A DNA stretch of 64,000 nucleotides from CAYRNR01 sp964425605. Lineage in GTDB: Bacteria; Myxococcota_A; UBA796; UBA9615; CAYRNR01. The position numbers and the translations under genes were made by a program. A model generated the notes under the pieces. It was not told the DNA's origin, ran no database searches, and saw only the letters and a program-made list of their open reading frames with translations. Positions 8,415-15,582 of the stretch are shown in pieces (within the stretch, counting starts at the first letter, position 1; each line of letters begins with the position of its first letter). Location: contig CAYRNR010000016.1 in assembly GCA_964425605.1 (NCBI GenBank), positions 13,905 through 77,904 of the forward strand, written 5' to 3'.

Positions 8415-9066
8415 CGACGACGTACCCCAGGCCGCGGCGTGTGCGGATCACCGGCGGATCACCGAGCTTGCGCCGCAGGGCCGAGACCGTGGCCTCCTCC
8501 ACGTTGGAGCCCGGCTCGTGCCCGGCGTCCCAGCAGGCCTCGCGCAGCTGGGCGCGGCTGACCACGCGGCCGCGCCGCTGGAGCAGCACCTGCAGCACCG
8601 CCAGCTCCTTGTTCCTCAGGGGTAGCAGCACACCCCCGCGCCGGACCTCGCCGCGCGCGGGGTCCAGCTCCAGATCGCCGACCCGGAGCACCAGCTCGTC
8701 CAGCGCAGGCCCGCGCCGCGCCAGGGACCGGACCCGCGCCCGCAGCTCGCCCAGATCGAAGGGCTTGACCACGTAGTCGTCGGCGCCGCCGTCCAGCCCG
8801 TCGATGCGATCGTCGATGGCGTCGCGGGCGGTGAGCACCAGCACGGGTGTGGTGAGGCCCCGGCGCCGCCAGCGCCTCAGCGAGTCCAGGCCGTCACCGT
8901 CCGGCAGCCCGCGGTCCAGGATCACCAGGCCGTAGTCGGTGACGCGCACCTCGAGATCGGCCTGTTCGCGCAGCCCCACCTCGTCCACGGCGTGGCCGTC
9001 CTCGCGCAGCGAGCGGGCGACGGAGGTCCTGAGCACGACCTCGTCCTCGACGAGCAGGATTCGCAT
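8407..9066 (-). CDS. OmpR-family response regulator
   Basis: A 219-residue protein from the Met of MRILLVEDE. The receiver domain has the acidic pocket at residues 8-9, phosphoacceptor Asp51 (VILDRGLPDGDG) and Lys101 (DDYVVKPF). The C-terminal winged helix ends with the family hallmark RRGLGYVVDD. A GTG 30 bp further upstream (9096) is in frame but would add a tail before the conserved start of the receiver domain, so 9066 is preferred. First gene of the regulator-kinase operon. A GGTTCG-N5-GGTTCA direct repeat with 11-bp spacing, typical for OmpR-type binding, lies 44-66 bp upstream. Confidence 0.92.
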   Translation of the reverse strand: MRILLVEDEVVLRTSVARSLREDGHAVDEVGLREQADLEVRVTDYGLVILDRGLPDGDGLDSLRRWRRRGLTTPVLVLTARDAIDDRIDGLDGGADDYVVKPFDLGELRARVRSLARRGPALDELVLRVGDLELDPARGEVRRGGVLLPLRNKELAVLQVLLQRRGRVVSRAQLREACWDAGHEPGSNVEEATVSALRRKLGDPPVIRTRRGLGYVVDD

Positions 9067-9109
9067 GCACCAAGCATAGCCCAGGGGGGTATCCACTTTT
9101 TTCTCGGGG

Positions 9110-9132
9110 GGTTCAGGTTCGCTTAAGGTTCA
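9110..9132. promoter_or_regulatory. Candidate OmpR-type direct-repeat box
   Basis: GGTTCA (9110-9115), GGTTCG (9116-9121) and GGTTCA (9127-9132) lie in the 110-bp region between the response regulator gene and the divergent deiminase gene. The last two are 11 bp apart, one helical turn, as expected for tandem binding of an OmpR-family dimer. The CTTAA between them resembles PmrA/QseB-type boxes. Inferred, not proven. Confidence 0.4.
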
Positions 9133-9176
9133 CCCCGGATGATGGGAATCGAGCATTGGACACTGGAGGTTTCACC

Positions 9177-10220
9177 ATGACTCGATTCTTCAACACGTTG
9201 TTCGCCATCTCCCTCACCCTGGTCCTCGGAGGATGCCCCGCCGATGTCGGGGACGATTCCCCGGCCCTCACCGACAAGGTCGACGGCGCCCAGCGGCGAA
9301 TGCCCGCCGAGTGGGAGCCCCAGGCCGCGGTGTGGCTACAGTGGCCGCAGCCCTGGGAGGGGATCCGCGTCCAGACCGCGTTCGTCGACATCATCGAGGC
9401 GATCACCGACTACGAGGACGTCCGGTTGGTGGTCAACGACGCCAGCGACCAGCAGCGCGCCCTGGACGCCCTCGCCGGCGCCGACGCATCGAGGCTGCAC
9501 GTCCACGTCATCCCCACGGACTCCTCGTGGATGCGCGACAACGGCCCCCGATACGTGGAGGTCGACGGCGCGATGGTGCTGCAGAACTGGGAGTTCGACG
9601 GCTGGGGCTCGGGCCAGTACTACACCCGCGACAACGCGGTCCCCGAGGCCGTGGCCGACATCCTGGACCTGCCGGTGGAGCAGGTATCGATGATCCACGA
9701 GCGGGGCGACCTGGAGGTCAACGGCTCGGACACGGCGCTGGTGAACTGGTCCGTGGTGTCGGACCGCAACCCCGACTCCTCCCGCGAGGAGCTGACGGCC
9801 GTCTTCCAGGAGGCCCTGGGGGTCGAGTCGGTGATCTGGGCCGAGGGTTTCGATCCCCTGGACGTCACCCGCGGCCACGTGGACGGCATGGCGCGCTTCG
9901 TGGCCGAGGACACCGTGCTGGTCGGGCAGGACGGCAGCGAGCTGATGGACCAGATCGCCGCGCAGATCGCCCAGCAGCGCCCCGACCTGAACGTCGAGCG
10001 GATGGTGGCCCACGACGCCGCGCTGTTCCTGAACTTCCTGGTCGGCAACGGCTTCGTCCTGGTCGGCACGAGCGGGGACGACGCGCAGGACGCCGAGGCG
10101 ACCCGCGTGCTCGGCGGCCTGTTCCCCGGCCGCGACGTCCGCTTCGTCGACGTGGACGCCCTGTGGGCCAACGGCGGCGGCATCCACTGCGTGACCAACG
10201 ACCAGCCGGTGCTCGACTGA
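9177..10220 (+). CDS. Exported agmatine/peptidyl-arginine deiminase family lipoprotein
   Basis: A 347-residue protein with a lipoprotein signal (VLGGC, Cys20). The rest matches the PAD_porph/agmatine deiminase fold: Asp121 in MRDNGPRY, His234 and Asp236 in GHVDGM, Asn286/Asn291 in LNFLVGN and nucleophile Cys338 in GGGIHCVTNDQP. The spacing of these residues is close to that of Porphyromonas gingivalis peptidylarginine deiminase. Cytosolic agmatine deiminases lack a signal peptide, so action on extracellular or periplasmic guanidino groups is likely. ATG at 9177 follows TGGAGG; an in-frame TTG at 9156 is less likely. Its TGA stop overlaps the ATG of the next gene (ATGA), so the two are translationally coupled. 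Confidence 0.8.
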   Translation: MTRFFNTLFAISLTLVLGGCPADVGDDSPALTDKVDGAQRRMPAEWEPQAAVWLQWPQPWEGIRVQTAFVDIIEAITDYEDVRLVVNDASDQQRALDALAGADASRLHVHVIPTDSSWMRDNGPRYVEVDGAMVLQNWEFDGWGSGQYYTRDNAVPEAVADILDLPVEQVSMIHERGDLEVNGSDTALVNWSVVSDRNPDSSREELTAVFQEALGVESVIWAEGFDPLDVTRGHVDGMARFVAEDTVLVGQDGSELMDQIAAQIAQQRPDLNVERMVAHDAALFLNFLVGNGFVLVGTSGDDAQDAEATRVLGGLFPGRDVRFVDVDALWANGGGIHCVTNDQPVLD

Positions 10221-13200
10221 TGGCACGCCACCGCACGCACCGCGTGCTCGTCACCGCCCTCGCCCTGGGCCTCGTGTCCGGGGCCGGGGCGGCCGGCGAG
10301 CCCCCCTTCGAGGTGATCGAACACGACGACCACGGGATCACCCTGGCGTTCGTGCCCGGCACCCCGACATTGCACACGATCGCCACCCCCGGTGGGGATC
10401 AGGACCGTCTGACGCTACCGGGCGCCGGCGTCCTGCACGAACCCGGGGCGCCGGACGTCCCGGTGCTCCGCGCGACGCTCACGATCCCCGGGGGTACGAC
10501 GCCCCACCTGACCGTCCTCGACGCCGAGGTGGAGGCCTGGGCCCTGGACGCGTTCGGGGTGGAGCTCGACTGGATGCCGGTCCAGCCTCCCGTGGCCAAG
10601 CAGCCGGGGGCCTGGGAGGCTCGCCCCTTCGTCCGCCGCGACGACATCTACTCCCGGGATGCCTTCTACCCCGGGGAGCTGGCGCGCCTCGGGGAGGAGG
10701 GCCGGCAGCGGGGCGTCCGCTTCGTGATGCTGGAGGTGTTCCCGCTCCAGCCAAACCCCGCCGCCGGCCTGGTCGAGGTGGTGCGGTCTCTGACACTCCG
10801 CATCGACTTCTCGGGTGCGGGCGCGTTCGAAGGGGAGCGGCACCCAAAGCGCACCGCCAGCCGCGAGTCCGAGGCCACGGCGGCGCCGGGCTATCTGATC
10901 GTCTCGCACGATCTGTTCGCCGACGCCGTGCGTCCCTTCGCGGACTTCAAGCGGCGCCAGGGGTACGACGTCACCCAGGTCCTGCTGTCGGAGACCGGCA
11001 GCAGCAGCGAGGAGATCCAGGACCACATCGCCCAGCTGTACGCCGAGGCCGACACCCCCCCGACGTTCCTGCTGCTGGTCGGCGACACCGACTTCATCCC
11101 CCACTTCATCGGCCCCGAATCCCACGCAGCGACCGATCTGTACTACGCCACCATGGACGGCCCCGACGACCTGCACCCCGAGCTGCTCGTCGGCCGCTTC
11201 CCCGTCCAGACGGTCGAGGACGCCGAGCGGCTCGTGGACAAGACCCTCGACTACGCCCTGATCGTGGACAGCGGCTCCACCGACTGGACTCGTCGCGCCA
11301 CCTTTGCCGCCTCCCTCGACGAGTTCGCGACCACCGAGGGCAGCCATGACTACTGCATCGAAGCCCACCTCGCCCCTCGCGACTTCGAGTGCAACCGGCG
11401 CTACACCGTCACCGAGGGTGCGACCACCGAGGAGCTCCTGGCAGACGTGGACGAGGGCCTGTCCCAGCTGACGTTCTCGGGCCACGGCTGGTTCCTGGGC
11501 TGGCTCGACGGCCCGCCCGTGACGTTCGCCGATCTCCCCGACCGCACCAACGCCGGGATGCTGCCCTTCGTACAGTCCTACGCCTGCGAGACCGGCATGT
11601 ACGAGTACGACAGCTTCATGGAGGCGTGGGTCCTGGCGCCCAACGGCGCCATCGCGTCGTGGGGTTCGTCCACCGCGGCGTACTTCGAGCAAGACGACGT
11701 GTTGCAGCGCGCCGTGTACGACAGCTGGTTCGGGGACGAACAGTGGCTGCTGCGCAGCGCCCTGGACCATGGAATCCGGGCCGTCTGGGAGCACTTCGGC
11801 GGCGACGCGCTTTCTCGGCACTACTTCGAGCAGTACAACCTGTTCGGCGATCCTTCGCTGGATCTCTGGACCGGCCCACCTGTCCCCATCGAGGTCGATG
11901 TTCTCGGGCCGGTGTCTGCCGGCACCACCACGATCGCCTTGGCCGTCACCGACGAGGCGACTGGCGCGCCGGTGGAGGGAGCGCTGGTCTGCCTCGACCT
12001 GGAGGATCGGCACCACGCCGTGGGTCGCACCGACGCCTCCGGCGCGGTGAGCCTCCACCTCGATGGCGGCGGGATCGGACCGGACGAGGTCCTGGATCTG
12101 ATGGTCAGCGGCCACGATCTCCAGACGTACGAGGGATGGATCGAGGCAGACGCTCCGCTGGGCGGCGAGGACGACGGGTGCGCGTGCACCACGACACGGG
12201 GGAGCCCAGGGACCCCGCTTCTGCTGGCCGCAGGGCTGCTCGGTTCCCTGCTCGTGCGACGCCGTCGCTCCCCGATCGTTCCGCTGCTGCTCGCGGCCTC
12301 TCTCCTCGTCTCCACCGGATGCTCCGAGACCGTCGAGGTCGAGGCCGGGGACATCGAGGACGCCGTGGCCGACATCACCGCAGCCCTCCACCCGGACCTC
12401 GGCTCGGTGGTCGTGGTCTCCTGGACCCAGGTCGCGGCGCACACCGGCTGGATCGAGTACAGCTTCGACGAGGGGACCTGGCATCGAAGCCCGCAGCGCG
12501 ACCTGAGCGTGGGTTCCTGCCAGGAGCTCCTGCTCGGCATCCCCTATGCCGCCGAGGTCACCCTGCGCCTCGCCCTCGAGCTCGGGGACACCATCGCGAC
12601 CAGCGCCCAGGTCTCGATCGACACCGACGGCCTGCCGTCATCGATCCCCGCCGCAGTGGTCCTCACCTCGGATCCGACCCGCTGGGATCCCGGCAGCCCC
12701 TATCTCCTCGCCGGACTGGAGGACGCGACCGTGATCCTCGACCGCCTCGGCCGCGTGGTCTGGTCCTTCGACACCCCGGCGAGGCGGATCGCGATGCACC
12801 CCCAGGTCTCCCGCGACGGCGCCGATCTGCTCATCGACCACGGCTCGTTCTGGGCGACCTACGACGACGGCGACGCCTCGGAGGTCCTGCGGGTCAAGAT
12901 CGACGGCTCGGTCGTCCAGACCTACGCCACGAAGGGGCTGCACCACCCGTTCGCCGAGCTCGGGGACGGATCGATCGTCTGGTCGGCGATCGAAGGCGCG
13001 AACGAGACGATCCAGCGCCTCACCCCCCAGGGCGAACAGTTCGAGATCGCGTCGTGCATCGACCTCGTGGGTGTCCTGGGTGGGGAGGGCTACTGTGGCT
13101 CCAACACCCTGCGCTGGCACGAGCCCACCGACACCCTGCTGTACTCCCTGTACTCCCACGAGACCGTCGTCGAGCTCGACGTCGACACCGGCCAGCCCGC

Positions 13201-13612
13201 GCGCATCTTCGGACACCACGGCGACGCCTGGTCCTTCGATCCGGCCGGCAGCGCCTTCTGGTGGCAGCACGGCGCCGACTACACCTCCAACGGCACCTTG
13301 CTGTTGTCCTCGCACCGCTCCGAGGGCGACGACGAGTTGGTCGTGCGCGAGTACGAGCTCGACGACGCGTCTCGCACCCTGCGCCAGGTCTGGACCTTCG
13401 GCGCCGGGGAGGACGTCCACGCCCGCTACATGGGCGAAGCCCATCGCCTCCCCGGCGGCAACACGCTGCACAACTACGGCAGCAACCCGCGCCTGCGCGA
13501 GGTGGCCCCGGACGGCGCCGTCGTGTGGGACCTGTTCTGGCCGGACGCCGAAGGCGACTGGGAGCTGGGCCGGACGACGCCGCTGTCGGATCTGTACGCG
13601 TTCGCGCCCTGA
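10220..13612 (+). CDS. Gingipain-like C25 peptidase joined in frame to arylsulfotransferase-like lipoprotein
   Basis: A 1130-residue open frame. Residues 1-25 are a signal peptide. Residues about 90-210 are a propeptide-like beta region, and about 225-560 are a peptidase C25 domain with the catalytic His422 (FSGHGWFLGW) and Cys456 (QSYACETGMY). A beta domain follows, then at about 652-682 a Cys-Ala-Cys motif, a hydrophobic stretch and RRRR, which is a MYXO-CTERM-like sorting tail and should end the protein. No stop occurs there. The frame goes on with a second hydrophobic segment and lipobox (SLLVSTGC) and a beta-propeller resembling arylsulfotransferases (RLGRVVWSF, GGNTLHNYG, DGAVVWDLFW). 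An in-frame GTG at 12254 could start the second protein separately. Either a real fusion, a lost stop codon, or two overlapping products. Confidence 0.75.
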   Translation: MARHRTHRVLVTALALGLVSGAGAAGEPPFEVIEHDDHGITLAFVPGTPTLHTIATPGGDQDRLTLPGAGVLHEPGAPDVPVLRATLTIPGGTTPHLTVLDAEVEAWALDAFGVELDWMPVQPPVAKQPGAWEARPFVRRDDIYSRDAFYPGELARLGEEGRQRGVRFVMLEVFPLQPNPAAGLVEVVRSLTLRIDFSGAGAFEGERHPKRTASRESEATAAPGYLIVSHDLFADAVRPFADFKRRQGYDVTQVLLSETGSSSEEIQDHIAQLYAEADTPPTFLLLVGDTDFIPHFIGPESHAATDLYYATMDGPDDLHPELLVGRFPVQTVEDAERLVDKTLDYALIVDSGSTDWTRRATFAASLDEFATTEGSHDYCIEAHLAPRDFECNRRYTVTEGATTEELLADVDEGLSQLTFSGHGWFLGWLDGPPVTFADLPDRTNAGMLPFVQSYACETGMYEYDSFMEAWVLAPNGAIASWGSSTAAYFEQDDVLQRAVYDSWFGDEQWLLRSALDHGIRAVWEHFGGDALSRHYFEQYNLFGDPSLDLWTGPPVPIEVDVLGPVSAGTTTIALAVTDEATGAPVEGALVCLDLEDRHHAVGRTDASGAVSLHLDGGGIGPDEVLDLMVSGHDLQTYEGWIEADAPLGGEDDGCACTTTRGSPGTPLLLAAGLLGSLLVRRRRSPIVPLLLAASLLVSTGCSETVEVEAGDIEDAVADITAALHPDLGSVVVVSWTQVAAHTGWIEYSFDEGTWHRSPQRDLSVGSCQELLLGIPYAAEVTLRLALELGDTIATSAQVSIDTDGLPSSIPAAVVLTSDPTRWDPGSPYLLAGLEDATVILDRLGRVVWSFDTPARRIAMHPQVSRDGADLLIDHGSFWATYDDGDASEVLRVKIDGSVVQTYATKGLHHPFAELGDGSIVWSAIEGANETIQRLTPQGEQFEIASCIDLVGVLGGEGYCGSNTLRWHEPTDTLLYSLYSHETVVELDVDTGQPARIFGHHGDAWSFDPAGSAFWWQHGADYTSNGTLLLSSHRSEGDDELVVREYELDDASRTLRQVWTFGAGEDVHARYMGEAHRLPGGNTLHNYGSNPRLREVAPDGAVVWDLFWPDAEGDWELGRTTPLSDLYAFAP
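12163..12330 (+). other. Sorting-tail / lipobox junction inside one frame
   Basis: This stretch codes in order for GGEDDGCACTTT, a hydrophobic helix (LLLAAGLLGSLLV), RRRR, a second hydrophobic helix (SPIVPLLLAASLLV) and STGC. The first half is a C-terminal surface-sorting tail; the second half, read from GTG at 12254, is a standard lipoprotein signal peptide whose n-region would be the same four arginines. No strong Shine-Dalgarno precedes the GTG. Confidence 0.6.
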
Positions 13613-13644
13613 GCCGCGGCATCGAGGCCATCCGGCCGGGACGT

Positions 13645-14580
13645 CTACATCCCCACGTCCATGAAGATCCACGCGGGTCGATGCGACGAGATGTTCTGTC
13701 GGCCGTCGTAGCCGCCCTCGTAGTCGCTGTACGGCGAGATCTCGTCGTGGGCGATGACGTGACAGGCGCCGTCCGCGCCGGCGTTGAGGTAGTGGGGGAC
13801 GAGGTTGGCGCTCAGCAGCACGTGGTCGATCTTCGAGCGGTAGGAGATCTCCGTGTAGTCCTTCGTGTCTTCGGTCGCGAACACGAAGTCCGCGTCGTCC
13901 TCGAACACCTGCAGGGTGTCGTACCAGGGGTGGATGCCCTCGAACGTGTCGTTGAAGTCCCCGGCCACCACGACGTGGTCGCCGAACGGCGGCTGCACGG
14001 TGGCCGGGAGCTCCTCGGTGACGAACGCGTACAGCTGGCGCACCTGGTTGTCGCGGTACGCGGCGTTGTCCTCGTCGGCGAAGGGGGTGAGGTGTACGAC
14101 CACGAAGGTGAATGCCAGCTGCCCGTCCAGGCTCGTCACCTCCGCCACCAGCAGGTCCTTGGACGGCCAATCCGTCCCCTCCAGGAACACCTCGCGTGAC
14201 CGCAGGACCTCCAGCCGATCCGAGCGATAGAGGATCGCCGGGTTCTGGGACCATCCGCTCTGCCCGACCACGTACTCGTACTCCCCGGGTAGCTCCAGCA
14301 GGTCCAGCGCGCCCGGGCCGTTGATCTCCTGCAACCCCACCAGATCCAGGTCGTGGTCGGTGATCAGCCGCGCGACCATGGCGTAGTCCGTGGCATTGCG
14401 CGGCGTGAACTCGCCCTCGTAGTGGTCCCACAGCCAGTCGATGTTGAACGTGCCCACCTGCACCTGCGCGGGATCGTCGAGGGCCGGTTCGTCCAGCGGC
14501 GGATCGGGAGGGGGTGCCTCCGAGGTGGCGAGGCAGCCCGAGAAGAGGGTCGCGGCGAGGGTGATCCATGCCGAGCGCAT
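13645..14580 (-). CDS. Endonuclease/exonuclease/phosphatase family lipoprotein
   Basis: A 311-residue lipoprotein (LFSGC, Cys16) with a complete EEP fold: GTFNIDWLW, LVGLQEI (metal-binding Glu), VVVHLTPF, VVAGDFND (Asp/Asn catalytic pair), SKIDHVLLS and a final SSHRPAWIF (general base His). This superfamily includes extracellular nucleases, sphingomyelinases and phosphoinositide phosphatases; an exported form without a membrane-binding loop is most simply an extracellular nuclease or phosphodiesterase, but the substrate cannot be read from the motifs. It lies 10 bp behind the unknown lipoprotein gene at 14591, in one operon, and convergent with the C25 peptidase gene. Confidence 0.85.
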   Translation of the reverse strand: MRSAWITLAATLFSGCLATSEAPPPDPPLDEPALDDPAQVQVGTFNIDWLWDHYEGEFTPRNATDYAMVARLITDHDLDLVGLQEINGPGALDLLELPGEYEYVVGQSGWSQNPAILYRSDRLEVLRSREVFLEGTDWPSKDLLVAEVTSLDGQLAFTFVVVHLTPFADEDNAAYRDNQVRQLYAFVTEELPATVQPPFGDHVVVAGDFNDTFEGIHPWYDTLQVFEDDADFVFATEDTKDYTEISYRSKIDHVLLSANLVPHYLNAGADGACHVIAHDEISPYSDYEGGYDGRQNISSHRPAWIFMDVGM

Positions 14581-14590
14581 GGCCCGGAGT

Positions 14591-15256
14591 CTACTCCTCG
14601 TCGAACATCTCGCAATGCTCCGCCTCGAACTCGCCGGAGATCACGTCCCCCTCGAACTCGATCTCGAAGGTCCCGCCGAGGCGGTCGCCCTCGGCATACT
14701 CGGTGACCTCGAAGGCGCCCGCCGTGGAGCCCGCCCAGATGGGGTAGGTCTCGACGGCGACCGGGTTCTGGCACAGCGCCGGACAGTCCGACTCCCCGAT
14801 GATCGCCGCCTGGATGGCGTTGGAGTCGAACGCCGGTGGGCTCAGCGAGTACGGCTCGTGGTCGTAGGTATCCACGGCCATGTCCCCCATGACGAGCTCG
14901 TGCGACAGGATCCAGAACGGATCGGTGGTCCCGACCGACGCCATGTGGGCGATGTCGGCCCGGCACTGCTCCACGCAGTCCAGGCCGACGGTGGGGTTGC
15001 CATACGTGTACGGACGCCCCTCGTTGGTCCGCTGGAATGCGTCGCAGCCGCCGCCCATGCCGGTGAGGACGATGGTGGCCTGCCGGATCTCGATGAACAG
15101 GTCGTCGACCCAGAACGTCTTCTCGTCGAACACCGCTGTCTGGATGGCGCCCACCTCCTCGCCGTCGATGGTGCCGTCGACGGTGGCCGGGGAGCAGCCG
15201 ACCGACAGGCCGAGGGTGGCGAGGATGACAACGGTCAGGAATCGGTGCAGCGGCAT
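14591..15256 (-). CDS. Lipoprotein of unknown function
   Basis: A 221-residue protein with a clear lipoprotein signal (LSVGC, Cys21). The mature part begins with a Thr/Asp strand region (VDGTIDGEEVGAIQTAVFDE), includes a Cys-rich middle (GGGCDAF, LDCVEQC) and ends with a predicted beta stretch (LGGTFEIEFEGDVISGEFEA) and an acidic tail. Four or more cysteines suggest disulfides. I do not recognise the family. It is first gene of a two-gene operon with the exonuclease-family lipoprotein. Upstream is the 326-bp intergenic repeat region. Confidence 0.75.
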   Translation of the reverse strand: MPLHRFLTVVILATLGLSVGCSPATVDGTIDGEEVGAIQTAVFDEKTFWVDDLFIEIRQATIVLTGMGGGCDAFQRTNEGRPYTYGNPTVGLDCVEQCRADIAHMASVGTTDPFWILSHELVMGDMAVDTYDHEPYSLSPPAFDSNAIQAAIIGESDCPALCQNPVAVETYPIWAGSTAGAFEVTEYAEGDRLGGTFEIEFEGDVISGEFEAEHCEMFDEE

Positions 15257-15369
15257 GGTCCCTCCAGGATGTGACGTCGATGACGGGAAGAAACTGCAGC
15301 TTCCGTGCCAGGCGGGGGGGCCCCTTGTCCCCCTGATAAGTTATGAAGTAATGAACGTCCCCTTTTTTG
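15257..15369. other. Intergenic region with palindromic flank of repeat A
   Basis: No gene is seen. The stretch holds a G/C-rich palindrome-like block (GGGGGGGCCCC near 15314-15324) and an AT-rich segment with GTCCCC words at both ends. GTCCCC at 15357-15362 pairs with GGGGAC at 15385-15390, which could fold as a hairpin at the edge of the repeat. Confidence 0.5.
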
Positions 15370-15501
15370 CCAGCCCCCCGAAGTGGGGACATACGTGAGC
15401 TGGTCATACTCGAAGCTTCGATCCGCCCCCTTCCTACCGGAGCAGGTTACGTGTGCCGGTGCGCCGGACCGCCCCGTCTCGCCCCCAAGGAGCACCGATC
15501 C
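15370..15501 (+). repeat. Dispersed intergenic repeat, copy A
   Basis: About 132 bp that recurs in opposite orientation at 51794-51925 with only a handful of differences (four or so substitutions and two single-base indels by eye). Both copies are intergenic and both are followed on the same side by a purine-rich tract made of GGTGGAAGTGGAGG-like units. Short open frames in it begin with the same residues at both sites but are a product of the repeat, not genes. Confidence 0.85.
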
Positions 15502-15527
15502 GCCCGCCAAGCTCCGCGACAGCCACC

Positions 15528-15580
15528 TGCGAGGTGGAAGTGGAGGTGGATGTGGAGGTACATCTGGGGGTGGAGGTGCT
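15528..15580 (+). repeat. Purine-rich GGTGGA/GGAGGT array just before a start codon
   Basis: Six or so repeats of GAGGTGGA/GTGGAGGT fill the leader up to TGGAGGTGCTCC-ATG of the saccharopine-dehydrogenase-like gene. The last GGAGG is the natural Shine-Dalgarno, and the others are extra anti-SD matches. The same kind of tract, reversed, occurs twice around repeat copy B (about 51738-51760 and 52035-52075). Confidence 0.6.
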
Positions 15581-15582
15581 CC

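Noticed and set aside
10415..12484. 689-codon minus-strand frame opposite the protease gene
   Set aside because: Antisense shadow without recognisable domain or start signal; the plus-strand frame has catalytic residues.
11389..14199. Long 936-codon frame on the plus strand
   Set aside because: It overlaps the C25/arylsulfotransferase frame and the opposite exonuclease-family gene, and its Arg/Pro/Gly-rich translation has no domain. GC-rich shadow.
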